From G963677085 sp963677085 (GTDB taxonomy: Bacteria > Planctomycetota > Planctomycetia > Pirellulales > Thermoguttaceae), in the NCBI GenBank assembly GCA_963677085.2, contig CAXXFH010000004.1:2356001-2420000 (forward strand): a DNA stretch of 64,000 bases, read 5' to 3'. Below the pieces are notes generated by a model. The model saw nothing but the letters and a program-made list of their open reading frames with translations. It did not search any database and was not told the origin of the DNA. Both the position numbers and the translations under genes were made by a program. This document shows, one piece after another, positions 24,560 through 37,561 of the stretch; the stretch's first letter is position 1, and each line of letters starts with the position of its first letter.

Positions 24560-27346
24560 TTATTCGTCGGAATCCTCTTCGGTCGTTTGCGGCGATTTGT
24601 CGACATTGCCGCGGGGTTCCTCGGTGGTGGCGATCTCTTGGGGTTCTTCGACTGCTTCTTCGTCACCCTCTTCGCTCGGCACCCGTTTGACGGCTACCAG
24701 TTGATCGTCGCCGTCGAGGTTCATGATCCGCACGCCCTGGGTATTGCGCCCGACCACGCTGATGTCGGCCGTGCGAACTCGTTGGATCTTGCCACGGGCG
24801 GTGATCATCATCAGTTCGTCTTCGTCGCTCACCCGGACGATGCCAATCACCGGGCCGTTGCGCTTCGTGGTTTTGATGTCTCGCAAGCCCTTGCCGCCTC
24901 GGCCCTGGGTGCGGTAGTGGTGGCTGGAGGAAAGCTCGTTCTCGGAGATGTTTTCCCCGTCGCCGTCGGTTTCGGTGTCCTGCGCCTGTTCGGCCAGGCC
25001 GGGGCCGAAGGGCGTGCGCTTGCCGTAGCCGTTGGCACACACGGTCAGCAGGTAGCCGTCGGGTTCGGCCACGACCATGCCGACCACGCGGTCGTCGCCC
25101 ACGATTTTGATCCCCTTCACGCCGCTGGAATTGCGGCCCATCGGCCGGGCATCGGTGTGTTGGAAGCGGATCGCCATTCCTCGGGCCGTGGACAACACCA
25201 GTTCGTCGTCTTCGGCGGCCACCACCACGTCGACCAACTCGTCGCCCTCGCGGAGCTTGATGGCAATGATGCCGGCCTTCAGCGGCCGGCGGTAGGCCTT
25301 CAGCGCGGTCTTCTTCACCAGGCCCTTGGCCGTAACCATCACCAGATAGTGGTCCTCGCGGTCGAAGTCTCTCACCGCGCGGCAGTCGGCAATTTCTTCA
25401 CCTTCGCTCAGTTGCAGCAGGTTGACGATTGCCCGGCCGCGGGCGTCGCGGGCCAATTGCGGCAGATCGTAGACCTTGCGCCAGTAGACCTTGCCCTTGT
25501 TGGTGAAGAACATCAGATAGTCGTGCGTACTGGCCACGAAGAGGTGCTCGATGGGGTCCTCTTCTTCAGCCTTGGCCCCTTTGAGCCCCTTGCCGCCACG
25601 GCGCTGGGCACGGTAAGCGCTGACCGGCGTCCGCTTGATGTAACCGTTGCTACTGATCGAAACGACCATCGTCTCTTCGGTGATCAGGTCTTCCAGGTCG
25701 ATATCGCCCAGCTCTTCGCCGCTGATTTCAGTTCGCCGGGCATTGCCGTGTCTGCGTTTCAGTTCCCGCAGGTCGTCGCGGATGATATCGAGGATGTTCT
25801 GCTCGTCGGAGAGGATGCGGGCGTATTCGGTGATTTCGTCGAGGAGCTTTTCGTGCTCTTCGGCCAGCTTCTCCTGCTCCAGGTTGACCAACTGGCCGAG
25901 GGTCATTCGCAGGATGGCGTCAGCCTGCACGGGGGTGAGGGTATAGGCCTCGGCCACGCCGCGTTCTTCTTCGAAGATACCAAACCCACGTTCGCCCAAC
26001 GCCCGGCGCAACAGGGCAGACGGGGTTTCGATCTGCATCAACCGTTCTTTGGCCTCGGCCTGGGTCTTCGAGCTGCGGATCACGCGGATCACTTCGTCGA
26101 TGTTGGCGTGGGCCAGCAACAGGCCTTCGACCGTGTGCTTGCGCTGCCGCGCCCGAGCCAAAAGGAACTGGGTTCGTCGACGAATGACGGCCACCCGATG
26201 GCGGACGAACTCCTCGAGCAGTTCCTTGAAGGTCAGCACGCGGGGTTTGCCGTCGACCAAGGCCAGCAAAATGATCGAGAAGCTGTCTTGCAGCGGCGTG
26301 AACTGGTAGAGTTGGTTGAGCACCACCTCGGGATCGGCGTCGCGTTTCAGTTCGCAAATCAGGCGGACCGGCTCTTTCAGGTCGCTTTCGTTGCGCACTC
26401 CGGCGAGGCCCGGGATTTTGCCGTCGTTATAGGCGGCGGCAATGCGTTCTTCGATGCGGTCGCGGGCCTGCTGGAACGGAATCTCGGTGATGACGATTCG
26501 GCTACGGCCCTTTTTGTGTTCTTCGATCCGGGCCCGCGCGCGGACCACCATCGTTGCCCGGCCGGTATGGTAGCCGCGGCGAATTCCTGACCGGCCGCAA
26601 ATCACGCCGCCGGTGGGGAAGTCGGGACCGGGGCAGATTTCCATCAGTTCGTCGATCGAAACATCAGGCTCGTCGATCACCTTAATCAACGAGTCGCAAA
26701 TCTCCACGAGGTTGTGCGGCGGGATCGAAGTGGCCATGCCGACCGCGATACCGTTGGCCCCGTTGACCAGCAGGTTGGGGAACTTCGACGGCAGAACCGT
26801 CGGCTCCGTGCGGCGCTCGTCGTAGGTGGGCACAAAGTCGACCGTGTCGAGCTTCAGGTCTTCCAGCATCAGCGCCGCCGTACCCGACATCCGCGCTTCG
26901 GTATATCGCATGGCGGCGGGCGGCAGGCCGGCGATCGAGCCGAAGTTTCCTTGCTTGTCGATCAACACGTGCCGCATGTTCCATTCCTGGGCCATGCGCA
27001 CGAGCGTGGGGTAGATGACGCTTTCGCCGTGGGGGTGGTAGTTACCGCTGGTGTCGCCGGAGATCTTGGCACACTTCACCCGACCGGCGCCTGGCGTGAG
27101 ATTCAGATCGTTCATGGCGACCAGAATGCGCCGCTGCGAGGGCTTCAAACCGTCGCGTGCGTCGGGCAGTGCCCGGCTGACGATCACGCTCATGGCGTAC
27201 GTCAGGTAACTGTCCTTCAGCTCCTCTTCGATGGGCAACTGGAGCAGTCGCGTGCCGCCGTTGCCGTTTTCGCCGCCATCGGAATCCTCTGGCAGCGGGG
27301 TATTTGTTTCGTCTGGTTCGGGGGGAAGATTGCCGTCGGTAGACAA
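24560..27346 (-). CDS. gyrA: DNA gyrase subunit A
   Basis: 928 residues, with a TTG start at 27346 preceded by an AAGGG-type ribosome-binding site. Catalytic tyrosine Y148 lies in AMRYTEARMSG. The GyrA-box QRRGGKG is present in the C-terminal beta-pinwheel, which marks gyrase rather than topoisomerase IV. The protein has a 35-residue acidic N-terminal extension and an acidic tail. The quinolone-pocket segment reads HPHGESVIYP: serine at E. coli position 83 and proline (P113) at position 87. Gyrase introduces negative supercoils with GyrB, which is not in the window. Confidence 0.95.
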   Translation of the reverse strand: MSTDGNLPPEPDETNTPLPEDSDGGENGNGGTRLLQLPIEEELKDSYLTYAMSVIVSRALPDARDGLKPSQRRILVAMNDLNLTPGAGRVKCAKISGDTSGNYHPHGESVIYPTLVRMAQEWNMRHVLIDKQGNFGSIAGLPPAAMRYTEARMSGTAALMLEDLKLDTVDFVPTYDERRTEPTVLPSKFPNLLVNGANGIAVGMATSIPPHNLVEICDSLIKVIDEPDVSIDELMEICPGPDFPTGGVICGRSGIRRGYHTGRATMVVRARARIEEHKKGRSRIVITEIPFQQARDRIEERIAAAYNDGKIPGLAGVRNESDLKEPVRLICELKRDADPEVVLNQLYQFTPLQDSFSIILLALVDGKPRVLTFKELLEEFVRHRVAVIRRRTQFLLARARQRKHTVEGLLLAHANIDEVIRVIRSSKTQAEAKERLMQIETPSALLRRALGERGFGIFEEERGVAEAYTLTPVQADAILRMTLGQLVNLEQEKLAEEHEKLLDEITEYARILSDEQNILDIIRDDLRELKRRHGNARRTEISGEELGDIDLEDLITEETMVVSISSNGYIKRTPVSAYRAQRRGGKGLKGAKAEEEDPIEHLFVASTHDYLMFFTNKGKVYWRKVYDLPQLARDARGRAIVNLLQLSEGEEIADCRAVRDFDREDHYLVMVTAKGLVKKTALKAYRRPLKAGIIAIKLREGDELVDVVVAAEDDELVLSTARGMAIRFQHTDARPMGRNSSGVKGIKIVGDDRVVGMVVAEPDGYLLTVCANGYGKRTPFGPGLAEQAQDTETDGDGENISENELSSSHHYRTQGRGGKGLRDIKTTKRNGPVIGIVRVSDEDELMMITARGKIQRVRTADISVVGRNTQGVRIMNLDGDDQLVAVKRVPSEEGDEEAVEEPQEIATTEEPRGNVDKSPQTTEEDSDE

Positions 27347-27709
27347 CGCAGGCCCTTTCCGTATTTAGGTAATCGACTGCCGCAAACCTGTGTCAGGGAT
27401 GGGACCAGCCGGTCTCGATTCAAACGCTCCGCGTAAACCTTGGATTATAGCGATTTTGGGCGAACCTCACAACGCCTGCTTGCCGAAATCTGCTACCGCA
27501 AGTGCCTATTTTGCAGTAACTTGCGACGCGAATTTGAGGGCAACATTCGATGCGGATCTGATCGTGATTCCGGCATGGACATCGCGAGTAAAAATCGCTC
27601 GACAGCGGGGTTTATTGCAGTCCTGTGGCGGCCCGAGTAGCATGGCCACTGGTGAACGCCCGAGGAGGCGTCGCGAGTCTCATCGAACCCCCTTTTGGCA
27701 GGTGTCGCC
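27347..27709. other. Divergent spacer between gyrA and the SIMPL gene
   Basis: 363 bases between divergently oriented genes, so both promoters should lie here. I see no certain -35/-10 pair and no gene. Confidence 0.4.
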
Positions 27710-28540
27710 ATGAACTGTAAAATCTTGATCGTTATCGTGGTTGTTGGCTCACAACTGACACTGATTGGTACCGAGCTAAGTAGGGCGAATGAGCCGGCGC
27801 GAAAGATCACCGTTAGCGCGATGAGTGAGTTCAATGTCGCGCCGAACGAGGTTATTTTGTCGCTGTCGGTGACCAACTTAGACGAAAGTCTGGTGGCTGC
27901 CAAAGCGGAAAACGACGAAAGGGTGCGAAAGATCCTTAGCCTGGCGACGAATCACCAGATTGAGCCGAAGTATTTTGAGATCGATTACTTCAATATCAGC
28001 GCCCGTTACGAACAACGGGGGGCGCAGAGGAAGCGGGAGTTTGTCGGATACGACGTAGTGCGCAGCATCGACATCACACTGCAAGATTTCGGCAAGTTGG
28101 AGCCGTTACTCTCCGATGCCCTCGATGCCGGAGCCAATCGGGTTGACGGCATCCACTTTCGTACTACCGACCATCGTCGGCACCAGTTTGAAGCCCGCCG
28201 CCTCGCGGTTCTCTATGCCAAAGAAAAAGCTCAACACCTCGCGGAACTCAACGGACTGACCTTAGGTAAGGCAATCGAGATCGAGGAGGAGGTGGAAGGC
28301 AGCGACGATACCACGTCGTTCGGCATGGGCGCCTTTATGAGTAGTAGGCAATCCGACGGCGTCCCGCGTTTTCAACTCGTCGGTACCGCTCAAGTCGACA
28401 AAGCCACTCAAGAGAAAGCGTTGCCGACCGCTGGCGAGCAACCGTTAGCGCCAGGGCAAATAACCGTCAGCGCCACAGTGACCATTACCTTTGAATTGCA
28501 GCTACCGAAACCCGAGGAAGAAAAAAGTAATGGGACTTGA
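27710..28540 (+). CDS. SIMPL (DUF541) domain protein, exported
   Basis: 276 residues from the ATG at 27710 (MNCKILIVIVVVGSQLTLIG), a signal peptide or lipoprotein-like leader without a lipobox. The SIMPL domain is seen in ITVSAMSEFNVAPNEVILSL, then DAGANRVDGIHFRTTDH and RLAVLYAKEKAQHLAELNG. Such proteins are periplasmic or outer-membrane and poorly understood. The end overlaps the next gene by 11 bases (28530-28540) in a different frame, indicating a two-gene operon. Confidence 0.85.
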   Translation: MNCKILIVIVVVGSQLTLIGTELSRANEPARKITVSAMSEFNVAPNEVILSLSVTNLDESLVAAKAENDERVRKILSLATNHQIEPKYFEIDYFNISARYEQRGAQRKREFVGYDVVRSIDITLQDFGKLEPLLSDALDAGANRVDGIHFRTTDHRRHQFEARRLAVLYAKEKAQHLAELNGLTLGKAIEIEEEVEGSDDTTSFGMGAFMSSRQSDGVPRFQLVGTAQVDKATQEKALPTAGEQPLAPGQITVSATVTITFELQLPKPEEEKSNGT

Positions 28541-29426
28541 TCTCCACGAATTTGGCCGACCACACGTCGACCCGGTGAAGTGCACCGGCTGCGGCCAATG
28601 CGCGGCCATTTGTCCCGGCGACGTGCTGACCATGCAACAGGGCCTGCCCGTGGCCAGCGAAGGGCTCGTACTGGGGTGCATCGCCTGCGGGCATTGCATG
28701 GCCATTTGTCCGACGGAGGCCATACGGGTCTCGGGTCGGGGAATGCAGGCCGACGATGCCGTGGCCTTTTCGCCCACCATGCAGAAGGCTACCGCCGAGC
28801 AGTTCGAGGCCCTGCTTTTCGGGCGCCGCAGCATCCGTAAGTTCACCGACGAGCCGGTCGATCGGGCGACGCTCGACAAGATCTTGGAAATGGCCGCCAC
28901 CGCGCCGATGGGAATTCCACCCCATGAGGCCAGCGTGGTGGTGTTCGACAGCCGCGACAAGGTGCGGCAGCTTCGGGAAATCGCCTGCGAGGCGTTTCGT
29001 CGCACGGTGAAGTTTTTCAATCCCGTAACGCTTGCCGTCATGCGGCCGTTTATTGGCAAGGCCCAGGCTACGCTGATGAAAGAGTTCGTCCGTCCGTTGT
29101 GTCGAACGATTGCCGAGCAGCATGCCCAGGGTCGCGATGTGTTCGCCTACGATCCGCCGGCGCTGATGATTTTTCACTACTCGCCGGAAGCCGACGTGGC
29201 TGACGCCGTGATTGTGGCCACCTACGCCATGCTGGCCGCCGAGTCGTTGGGCCTGGGCAGTTGCATGTTGGGCACCACCGTGGCCTTGAGCCACTTCAAA
29301 GACCTCAAGGCAAAGCTAGGCATCCCAGAGCAGAACAAGGTGAGCGTCGGTCTGGCGTTGGGTCACCCGGCGGTCGAGTTCCGTCGCGGCGTGCGGCGGC
29401 GTTTGGCGTCGGTCATTTACGCGTGA
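28530..29426 (+). CDS. Ferredoxin-nitroreductase fusion protein
   Basis: 298 residues. The N-terminal part holds two [4Fe-4S] motifs (CTGCGQCAAICP and CIACGHCMAICP). The C-terminal part is a nitroreductase-fold flavoprotein (RRSIRKFTDEPVDRATLDKI, AATAPMGIPPHE and GLGSCMLG). The iron-sulfur domain probably feeds electrons to the FMN site; the substrate is unknown. The start ATG lies within the end of the SIMPL gene and the two are probably co-translated, though a functional link is not evident. Confidence 0.9.
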   Translation: MGLDLHEFGRPHVDPVKCTGCGQCAAICPGDVLTMQQGLPVASEGLVLGCIACGHCMAICPTEAIRVSGRGMQADDAVAFSPTMQKATAEQFEALLFGRRSIRKFTDEPVDRATLDKILEMAATAPMGIPPHEASVVVFDSRDKVRQLREIACEAFRRTVKFFNPVTLAVMRPFIGKAQATLMKEFVRPLCRTIAEQHAQGRDVFAYDPPALMIFHYSPEADVADAVIVATYAMLAAESLGLGSCMLGTTVALSHFKDLKAKLGIPEQNKVSVGLALGHPAVEFRRGVRRRLASVIYA

Positions 29427-29558
29427 GGCGAGCCATCGTGAACGGAGACCCTACGGTGTATTCCGCGAAGCAGAGCTTCTGGGAAATGCGTTCCCAAGCT
29501 GGAGCCTGGGAACGAGGCACTGGCTGGCAAGCAGCCAGAGGCACCCAACTCCCAACAC
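29427..29558. repeat. Palindromic repeats between convergent genes
   Basis: GTTCCCA/TGGGAAC (29491-29514) and CTGGCTG/CAGCCAG (29520-29538) hairpins, then CAACTCCCAACACCTAACTC (29549-29568), which is the reverse complement of the GAGTTAGG/GTTGGGAGTTG wording found in the legionaminic-acid cluster. They lie between convergently transcribed genes and may end both transcripts. Confidence 0.6.
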
Positions 29559-32822
<3,264 letters not shown>

Positions 32823-33111
32823 GTGGAGGTCTTTCCCTTCGAGGCGTAGCGAATAGGTACCCTTTCCCGCTCCACTCACTGGGGGCGGGGCGGGGCGGGG
32901 TGTAAAATCTCACCAGTTTAACATTGGTGAGGGGAAAGGTTCAAGTACCGGGGAAAAGGTGAACCGTGGCGTATCCTCTCCCGCTGTGCGAAGCCGCCGG
33001 GTGGGGGCCGGTGGCAGCAGCGCGAGCGTTGGCTTCACGAAACCCCTTGCTGCGCGCAGCCTCTCACCCCCGACCCCTCTCCCCGCGGGGAGAGGGGGGA
33101 AGGGAAGGTTT
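32823..33111. repeat. CCTCTCCCGC-type repeat downstream of the autotransporter gene
   Basis: 32973-33111 contains CCTCTCCCGC, AAGCCGCCGGGTG and CCCCTCTCCCCGCGGGGAGA. A related copy at 39699-39832 shares the order CCTCTCCCG, GAAGCCGCCGGGTGAGGG, CCCCTCACCCCCGGCCCCTC. A GC-rich stem (CTCTCCCCGCGGGGAGAG) could terminate the carB-autotransporter intergenic transcript. Confidence 0.6.
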
Positions 33112-36100
33112 TTACCACGCAACCTCTACACCGCCGCTGCCGGTGTGGATGCTCTGGCGGATGTTGAAGAGAAGGTCGTATTCGGCGTAGAGCCGTACGG
33201 TGTCGGTCAAATTCCACTTCAGCCCGGTGCCCATCCAGCACCAGTCGCGGCCGAGATCGGCGCCGGCCACGGGGAAGGTGGTCCCGGTCGTGGCTGCCGA
33301 GAAGCGGGCGTTGGCCAGCGGGGCCGTGTCGTGCAGTAGCTCGTGGATCCAGACCGAACGGAATTCGGCCGTGCCGCGGAATTTCTCGCGCGTGATGGCC
33401 CGGGCAAGGCGGACACCCAGGTGGGTTCGCAGTGCGTCGTAGTCCATGCCGCCGACGGTCAGGGCCGTGTTCGGCGCGCCGGTGGCGTCTTCGCTGTAGC
33501 CCTCTTCGCGGAGGTAAAGGTATTGCAGGCCGACGAGCGGTTGGACGATGGCATAGGGCGTGTCGAACTCCATGCCCCATTCGCCATAGACCATCGATTG
33601 CCAGCCGTCGTGTTCCGAGTGAGGTGCTTCGGTGATCGCGCCCGCGCTGACGCGACGCGTGATATCGTATCGGTCGTAGCCGAAGCCGAACGTGGCCAGC
33701 CAATAGGATTCGAGTTGCCGTTTCACTAAGTAGCCGCCGAAGAAGTGGTCGTCGATGCGCGTCGAGGCGTCCAGCGCGGCCATGTCGCCGTACGTGTGGC
33801 CGTAGTTGAAGAACACGCCGGCCTTGGAGCCCGTGGCGGTGCCCCATTCGAGACCCACCAGCGCCCCGCCGACGCTGACGGCCGACTCGGCGGTTTGGCC
33901 ATCGCCGAAGATCGCCCCGCCGACACCGTAGCCGGTAACCCAGCCCGACGGCATGGCACACGCGCAAGTGGAAAACGCACACGCCTCGTCGCATTGACCG
34001 CGAACCAGCATGTCGCCCGGCACGGCGAACGTATTGGCCGCATATTCACCCTCAGCACCATACGGCGCCAGCCCCGGTCGGATCTGGTTCAGCAGCATTT
34101 GGGTGCGGATCATCGAGCCGTTGAGGCTTAGCGACTGCGAGGTAGCAAGCGGTTCGCCGGAAAGCTGCCCTAGGGCGTTCGCCTGTTGCTCGCTGTTGAG
34201 GGCGTCCACGGCGTTGAACAGGGCGACCATGTCGCCGGCGTCGTAACGGGCGAGCAGATAGTCGGCCATCGCCCGGGAATTGGGTGTGTTGCTGCCGAGC
34301 CCTCGGGCAAGATCGAACCAGAACCAATCGCCTGTGATGTCGGTGCCGCCGACGTTCAACGTGGTTGCTTCGATGCCGTAGTTGCCGATTGTGAATCCGG
34401 CGATGTTGTCGACGACGTTGGCGCCCTGAAGGTTGCCGATTCCTTGTTCGGCGACGATCGTGTAGTACTTGTCGCCTACCTTGAAGTTGCTCGTGCTGGT
34501 GCTGTCTTCGGTGACCAGCAGCGTGCTGCCGTTTTGCAGGGTCATCGTGCCGGTGACGTGCTCAAGGTCGCTATCCGTACCGGGGGTGCCGACGGTTTGG
34601 GCACCGCCGAGGTCGCGGATTTCGATTTCCATGCCACCGCCGGAGGCGATCGTCAGATTGCCATTGGTCGTGTGAGTGTCGATCGAATTGCCCGGCTTGA
34701 GCCAACCGCCGTTTTGTAGAACAACTTCGCCCTGGATGGTGCCGTTGCCCATCAGCACACCGCCGTCGTTGACCGAGAGGGTTCCGGTGCCGCCGCCGAC
34801 GGTGAAGGTAGCGCCCTGTTGCACGGCCAACTCGCCTTCGCTGACGGTGGCTGCCTGAACGCTTACGTTGGCGCCGCTGCCGAACGACGTTTTGCCGCTG
34901 CCAGTCTTTTCAAGGGCGCCGACACTGTCTAGTGTACCGACGAAGTTGGTGGTCGTGCTGACATCGCTTCCCACTTCCAGGTTTTTGCCGTCCGCGTATA
35001 CCGTGCCGCCCCCTTCCAGGTTGCCGGTGGCCACGGTGTCGCCACCGTCGACAAAGCGTATCTCCGCACCGCTGGGCAATTCGAAGCCGGCGAAACTCGA
35101 AGGATCGATGTTGCCGCCGCTGCAATGAACGTAGACGGTCACCGTGCCCGTGGCAGCGCCGTCTTGTTCGATCTTGAGGATTCCATCCCGGGTGAGCAGC
35201 TTAGCGCCGTCGACATGGACGGACACATCGGTATTACCGTCGACGATCAACGACCCACCGCCGGGATACGGTTCGCCCTCGCCCGTGTCGATGTTGATGG
35301 CCGCTAGCGAAAAGCTCTGCAGATCGACCGTTGCTCCCAGGGCACTGACGTCGATTTTGCCGCCGCAGAAACCGAGGTTGCTGGGCAAGCTGTCGAGATT
35401 GGCCTGGCTGCCGACGACCAGCGTGGCCGACGTGTTTTCCAACTGGCCGCTAAGGAAGTTGCGTCCCCCGCCCACGGCGAGCGCGTCGGTGTTGGCAAAC
35501 GTCGTATCCGAAAACTGAAAACTACCCGTTCCGACGATTACCGAGGCCTGGCCCCACGCCTGACTATAGTTGTCGATGTAGTTCGTGCCGTTGTAGGTGA
35601 TGGCGCCGTTGTAAGCGACATCGGCGGCCACGGTTGCGCCGGGCGTGTTGTCGCCCAAGAGCATCATGCCTCCGATATTGGTGTAGGCTCCGCCGTCGGA
35701 ATCGACCTGATAGGTGAAGCTGGAGCCAACCGTGGTTCCGGTGGTCGGCAGGATCACCGCCGCGCCGTACTTGCCGATCAGGGTGGTCGTTTCCGGCAAC
35801 GAGAGGGCGTTGTCGATACTCAGGCCGCCGCCGGCGAACTCGAACGTCACATTGCTGCCGTTGTTGTTGGACTGGCCGCCGTTGAGGTGGAGAATCGTTC
35901 TTTGGTTTGTTGGATCGCTGCTGCGGAAATCGAGCGTGCCCGTGGTACTGGCGGCAAACGTTCCCTGGCCCGCCATGTTGCCGAAGAAGAGATTCAAGTC
36001 GATCGGGTTGCCGCTACCGTCGATGGCGTTGTTTTGAATCAGGAGGCGGTTGTTATTCAAGTCGAGACTCGTGCCAGTGCCGGCCACGATCAGGGCAGCG

Positions 36101-36393
36101 TTTTGGTTGCCTTCGAGCTGCAGAGTGCCGTCGCGATTGAGTGTTAGATTGCCGGCCAGCACGGCTGTTCCCGTCGTGGGCGGTTGGAGAATCAACTTGC
36201 CATTGTTGCCCGCACCGGCCGAAAAGTCGTAGTTCGTCGGGTCCGGATAGTCGCCGCCGGAACGGATGATGTCGGAGTTGGTGATGTTCTGGGCCGGGGC
36301 CGCGGGAGTCAGCAGGGTGGCCACGACCAGAAAGGCAGTCGCGGAGAGGACGGTTGTTCGCATCGCACTAAATAGGCTGTGGAGAGAACGCAT
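33112..36393 (-). CDS. Autotransporter (type V secretion) protein
   Basis: 1093 residues. A signal peptide (MRTTVLSATAFLVVATLL, ending near APAQ) is followed by about 750 residues of Gly/Asn/Thr-rich beta-helical repeats (for example LNGGQSNNNGSNVTFEFAGG, LEGGGTVYADGKNLEVG). The last 270 residues (from about WVTGYGVGG) form the autotransporter beta-barrel, with alternating aromatic strands and a terminal W (GGVEVAW). It should insert in the outer membrane and expose the passenger. A short stretch before the barrel has a Cys cluster (CDEACAFSTCACAMP). The start could also be the ATG at 36363. Transcribed toward carB. Confidence 0.88.
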   Translation of the reverse strand: MRSLHSLFSAMRTTVLSATAFLVVATLLTPAAPAQNITNSDIIRSGGDYPDPTNYDFSAGAGNNGKLILQPPTTGTAVLAGNLTLNRDGTLQLEGNQNAALIVAGTGTSLDLNNNRLLIQNNAIDGSGNPIDLNLFFGNMAGQGTFAASTTGTLDFRSSDPTNQRTILHLNGGQSNNNGSNVTFEFAGGGLSIDNALSLPETTTLIGKYGAAVILPTTGTTVGSSFTYQVDSDGGAYTNIGGMMLLGDNTPGATVAADVAYNGAITYNGTNYIDNYSQAWGQASVIVGTGSFQFSDTTFANTDALAVGGGRNFLSGQLENTSATLVVGSQANLDSLPSNLGFCGGKIDVSALGATVDLQSFSLAAINIDTGEGEPYPGGGSLIVDGNTDVSVHVDGAKLLTRDGILKIEQDGAATGTVTVYVHCSGGNIDPSSFAGFELPSGAEIRFVDGGDTVATGNLEGGGTVYADGKNLEVGSDVSTTTNFVGTLDSVGALEKTGSGKTSFGSGANVSVQAATVSEGELAVQQGATFTVGGGTGTLSVNDGGVLMGNGTIQGEVVLQNGGWLKPGNSIDTHTTNGNLTIASGGGMEIEIRDLGGAQTVGTPGTDSDLEHVTGTMTLQNGSTLLVTEDSTSTSNFKVGDKYYTIVAEQGIGNLQGANVVDNIAGFTIGNYGIEATTLNVGGTDITGDWFWFDLARGLGSNTPNSRAMADYLLARYDAGDMVALFNAVDALNSEQQANALGQLSGEPLATSQSLSLNGSMIRTQMLLNQIRPGLAPYGAEGEYAANTFAVPGDMLVRGQCDEACAFSTCACAMPSGWVTGYGVGGAIFGDGQTAESAVSVGGALVGLEWGTATGSKAGVFFNYGHTYGDMAALDASTRIDDHFFGGYLVKRQLESYWLATFGFGYDRYDITRRVSAGAITEAPHSEHDGWQSMVYGEWGMEFDTPYAIVQPLVGLQYLYLREEGYSEDATGAPNTALTVGGMDYDALRTHLGVRLARAITREKFRGTAEFRSVWIHELLHDTAPLANARFSAATTGTTFPVAGADLGRDWCWMGTGLKWNLTDTVRLYAEYDLLFNIRQSIHTGSGGVEVAW

Positions 36394-37024
36394 GGCTCGG
36401 ACTCATTCCAGGGGGTCAAAATACCGGTGGCGAGCGTGTTGCCCGGCCGTGCCATTGAGCTTCGCATATTGCACGAACGACGACGTAGCTACTGGCAGCC
36501 CGCGTTCTACGGCGAGTGGGCTTGGCCAGCCGCTGCGTGAATATGCAGACAACAAAACTGCGCGGGGTTTTTCACCGAAGGCCCGTGAAGTACGCATGGA
36601 GAGTGTGGTTCGAGCCCCGGTACACCTCTATAGTTCTAGGATCGTTCCGCCGTATCGCACGACTCGATTGAAATATGCCTGTCTTGGTGCTGTTTCCCCA
36701 GGCAACGCTTTCGTCCGGAGGGGGTGTAGCGGAATGGTAAGGCAGGCAAAATGTGCGGACTGGCGTTTGGGGGTGTCTTGTTGCGAAACGCGATATGATA
36801 CGGTTGGACAACGACGGCCATAACACGACCAACGTGTGCACACGCTTTTCTCGATGCTCGTGAGACGAGGGAAACTCCCACCTAGAGGTATCACCCTCTA
36901 CGCCGATGGTGAAGTCGTAGGCAGGGAAGTAGGGGCGTTAGTGACAACGGCAGTTCGTGTTCGTTGTTCCCCCGGCGATGCTCGACGGAGCGGGGTGACG
37001 AGTCATGTCGAAGCTATATTGCAA
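36394..37024. other. 631-bp gene-free stretch with a tRNA-like fragment
   Basis: No convincing gene. 36719-36748 reads GGGGTGTAGCGGAATGGTAA then GGC, resembling the acceptor and D-arm of a tRNA, but no T-arm or anticodon arm follows. The upstream 100 bases of the autotransporter gene should contain its promoter, not identified. Confidence 0.4.
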
Positions 37025-37561
37025 TCAACTGCTTTGTATGAGCCACATAGTCACGCCTATCATCACAGCCAGGACGGTCGTCCAGAGCAGCATCTCGCGG
37101 AGAGAAAACTGTCTCCATTTCGGTTGTTTCTCGGCGGCCACCGATTTTCTTGCGTGAGTCAACACGTAGGCCCAATGATGCTCCGCGAACGCGACCAGGA
37201 GACAGAATGTGCCAATTGCCCCGAGCGCTGAAAGAACAAGAAACAACCTGCCCGATAACCGGTGTTCCCAGGCGGTCTGAACGAGAACCACGACGCAACC
37301 AAACACCGGCAACCCACCAAGAAGCATCAGCACGAACGCGGTCATGTTGGCTGCTCTTGGGTTATTCCGAAAGACACCGCGGTACTGCTGAAACCCGATA
37401 GTCGTGACCATCGGAATTACGAAGATCGCCTCGATTATTGCCAAAGGATCCTTGGCGGTGCAGCAACCGGCAATCGTAATGGAGAGGGCAAAAAGGCATG
37501 TGCCGATCAGCAAGATGCTGCTGACGACGAGAAACCAACCCGGGCGGGGCCATTCGGTCAT
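37025..37561 (-). CDS. Hypothetical membrane protein, four helices
   Basis: 178 residues from the ATG at 37561 (MTEWPRPGWFLVV), with GAGG upstream; an in-frame start 60 bases earlier is less likely. Four hydrophobic segments (SSILLIGTCLFALSITIAG, MTAFVLMLLGGLPVFGCVVV, LFLVLSALGAIGTFCLLVAF and MLLWTTVLAVMIGVTMW). The C-terminal FSLREMLLWTTVLAVMIGV is a recurrent planctomycete membrane-protein ending. The function is unknown. Confidence 0.55.
   Translation of the reverse strand: MTEWPRPGWFLVVSSILLIGTCLFALSITIAGCCTAKDPLAIIEAIFVIPMVTTIGFQQYRGVFRNNPRAANMTAFVLMLLGGLPVFGCVVVLVQTAWEHRLSGRLFLVLSALGAIGTFCLLVAFAEHHWAYVLTHARKSVAAEKQPKWRQFSLREMLLWTTVLAVMIGVTMWLIQSS

Noticed and set aside
24536..26590. 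684-residue open frame on the plus strand
   Set aside because: Lies antisense to gyrA, has no recognisable domain and mirrors gyrA codon structure. gyrA on the minus strand is certain.
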